DNA of 64,000 nt from Hydnum rufescens UP504 (taxonomy: Eukaryota > Basidiomycota > Agaricomycetes > Cantharellales > Hydnaceae). A program made the translations under genes and the position numbers. Below, one piece after another: positions 61,916 through 64,000 of this stretch; position 1 is the stretch's first letter; the number at the start of each line of letters is the position of its first letter. The DNA lies in contig MU129130.1 of the NCBI GenBank assembly GCA_014904985.1, positions 31,575 through 95,574 of the forward strand, read 5' to 3'. The notes beneath the pieces are model-generated. The model was not told the DNA's origin and ran no database searches. It was given only the letters and a program-made list of their open reading frames with translations.

Positions 61916-63959
61916 CTATATGTTGTCCTCATCACTGCTTTCTGATGATCCCTCGTTATCCAGTGTTGGTCCTGACCCTCCATCCATGCCTGGTATGCTG
62001 CCAGCACTCCCCAATGCAGCCCAGACGTCTTTTCGCTTCAAAGGTTCCGGTTTCTTTGGCAACGCATGGCCTTCTTTCAGACAACATGCAGACTCGTCCT
62101 TCCAATGCAACTTGGCAGCATCATTCTGCTGTTTTGCCACTTCCCATGCTTGTGTCCGATGGGTTGCTGAGGCGCCCTTTGCTGCAGCAACCCTTTTCCC
62201 CTGCATGCAACGGTCCTTGTTGGCCACCTTTTGAGCCTCCTTTGCCATTTTCACTGCTTCTGCCCTATTAACACAGTCAAGGAAGTCGTCATGTGTTATG
62301 ACCTCCCCTTCAACTGTGAGCTTGAGGCGGTGAGTTGATTTTTGTTTCTTCTCATAGTGAGTGAGTTGGCAGCGGGACCTTTCCACCTGAAAGGACACCA
62401 GTGCCAGTTGGCCATTGTTGACATCCTGTGCATCCTCTAGAGCATCAATGCGGCACTTTGCCCCATGAAGGTCAGAGCACAATTGTTCAACCTCGGCACT
62501 CAAGATGCGGCGATGAGCACAGCTTGGAGAAGGTGTTTTGGTGCATGTCCAATCAATTTTTGGCAAATCTTTATGTTTTTGATACACAAAAGGCGGGAGT
62601 GATGATGAAGCTGACATTGGGGAAGAGCGAACAAGGAAGCTGACAGATGATCCCATCAATGTGGTGCAGAGACGCTGTGGTGTCGAAGGTGTGAGTAGCG
62701 CAGGGTCAATTATAAGGCCATTGGGGCCGACGGACTCCTAGGGCTTCCATCCTCGGGTGCGTGAGGCCCTGTTTCTTGAGAATTCTCGTCCAGAATCTCG
62801 CGAAATGTGCCAATAAGACGCTTGACCGGTGTACTGACTGGAACGACAAGTGAACCAGTAATCAAGTGCTCTAGAGCTGGAGCCATCTGCGTTACGGTGA
62901 TTGCATCTTTGTTGATGGGATATACACCAGTCTTTTTGAATGCCTGACAGATGTTTGATTGTGTGAAGCCCTTGAGGTGAGCTTTTGCATATATGTGGAG
63001 GAAGACATCCTTCGTAACATTATCCCCCGTTTGTCATTCCCACTCGTCCAGCGCTCTGGACCATGCTGCTTTGACAATGGCAAAGATAACAACATCAAGC
63101 CCTTGAAGAACATGGGTTGTATGCAGTGGGTAGCACATCACAACAATGTGATGGTGTCGTGCCTCTTCAATGAATTCTTTTGAATAGTGAGACACATGTC
63201 CATCAAGGATTAGGAGTCGATACTCATCAGGGTGAGCAAGTTTTGATTTGGTCTGACTATCAAAGTCTTTGAGGTAGCTGACTGCAAGGCAGTTCTCTGT
63301 CCAGCCTTTTGGGGTACACGAGATACTATGGAGGCGAGGTAAGTGTGGCTCCCATCCTCTTTTGTTAATGGTACATACGATGCTTTTAGAGGATTGTCTT
63401 GCATCCAGCCTGCGCTGAGTTGTTTTGCTTTGAAGATGACAACGGGTGTGAGGCAGGAGCCATCAGCACAGATGGTATCAAGAACAGTGATATTCTCACG
63501 GCTGCCTCCATGTGTGGAGTGCTGTGTCTTGGTACGCTTGCGAGCTGCTACTCGGGGTGGCTGACCTTCACCGATGGGGAATCCAGTCTCATCAAAACCA
63601 TATGTATGTTCGGGTTCGATGTTGTACTCCTTGACAGTCTTATCCAAAAGAGCAAACCATCCTTCTATTGTGGTGGGATTAACAGCATTTGCTCGGACAG
63701 TGTCCAGTGGCGCACCCCATGTCATTGAGATCTGGGCCCCATATTGGGTGAGGTAATGGTCAAGCCATCTCTTCCCAAGATTCTGTATGTGGGGTTTGTT
63801 CACATGAATTAGTTCCAGAGCATAGCCCTCCATGAGCTCATGTGTGAGAGGGAAGCCTCGGTCAGCCATGGACATGATAAACTCGCATAGGGTCTCCTCC
63901 TGCTCCTTTGTTAGATGAGCTAACGTGGCATTTGCATCGCGCTGGGTGCGGCCACCCAT
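61916..63959 (-). pseudogene. Pogo/Fot-type DDE transposase remnant
   Basis: Read from 63959 downward: a CENP-B-type helix-turn-helix (LTKEQEETLCEFIMSMADRG, FPLTHELMEG, GKRWLDHYL), the catalytic core with YGFDETGFPIGEG, NITVLDTICADGSCLTPVVI, then in another frame LLILDGHVSHYSKEFIEEAR, CYPLHTTHVLQGLDVVIFA, and a C-terminal NICQAFKKTGVYPINKDA and basic/coiled tail (61916-62659). These are the Asp residues and landmarks of DDE_1 transposases. Three lesions break it: a frameshift near 63320, an in-frame TGA at 63034-63036 (in DEW-E-stop-QTGDNV, probably a CGA to TGA change) and a frameshift near 62735. The usual first HTH is missing or lies beyond the window edge. Confidence 0.85.
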
Positions 63960-64000
63960 TATAGAGTCTTGTTATAGTGCTGTACAGGTGCCCTTGGCCT

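Overview
The window is nuclear DNA of a filamentous fungus, almost certainly a basidiomycete (Agaricomycetes). Genes are dense and split by many short GT-AG introns of about 50-60 bp, exons are sometimes only 11-22 nt, and the gene set (p24 cargo receptor, mitochondrial uS10, ABCC transporter, RhoGEF, expanded NACHT-WD40 and TPR proteins, a pogo-type transposon) is typical of that group. I saw no tRNA, rRNA or CRISPR array. Exon borders were worked out by hand from splice sites, frame and family conservation; whole-gene spans are firmer than every individual junction.

Left part (0-39.5 kb): a housekeeping block. In order: a cyclopropane-fatty-acid-synthase-like methyltransferase (+), a PTC7-like PP2C phosphatase (+), CFIm25/NUDT21 (-) and the GINS subunit SLD5 (+) sharing a 93-bp divergent promoter, a SulP-STAS-cNMP anion transporter (+), a Dbl-type RhoGEF (-), a TPR protein with an MLKL-NTD-like head (-, frame-broken), a RAP1-like BRCT-Myb protein (+), MCMBP (+), a large ABCC transporter (-), an aldehyde dehydrogenase (+) and a p24/EMP24 protein (+).

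Right part (40.3-61.5 kb): a very large inverted duplication with its axis near 51.0 kb. Each arm holds mitochondrial uS10 followed by an NLR-like gene (N-terminal helical region, NACHT, 15 WD40-type units, a conserved C-terminal module). The left arm looks intact. In the right arm uS10 is a pseudogene and the NLR has a frameshift between NACHT and WD40. The two NLRs point tail to tail at a 7.8-kb spacer of nested repeats: a 1.2-kb segment with perfect 25-bp inverted ends that is flipped relative to its second copy, an LTR-like promoter region, and a 330-bp foldback MITE. From about 44.49 to 57.56 kb CG dinucleotides almost vanish, with sharp edges at the same codon region of both NLR genes. 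This CpG desert, which covers the WD40 halves and the spacer but not the equally duplicated NACHT halves, is the most striking feature of the window.

The end of the window (61.8-64 kb) is a decayed pogo/DDE transposon copy. Several genes between 15 and 28 kb (RhoGEF, TPR, RAP1-like, MCMBP, ABCC) show single-base frame breaks, some in homopolymers, so part of the apparent decay may be consensus error.
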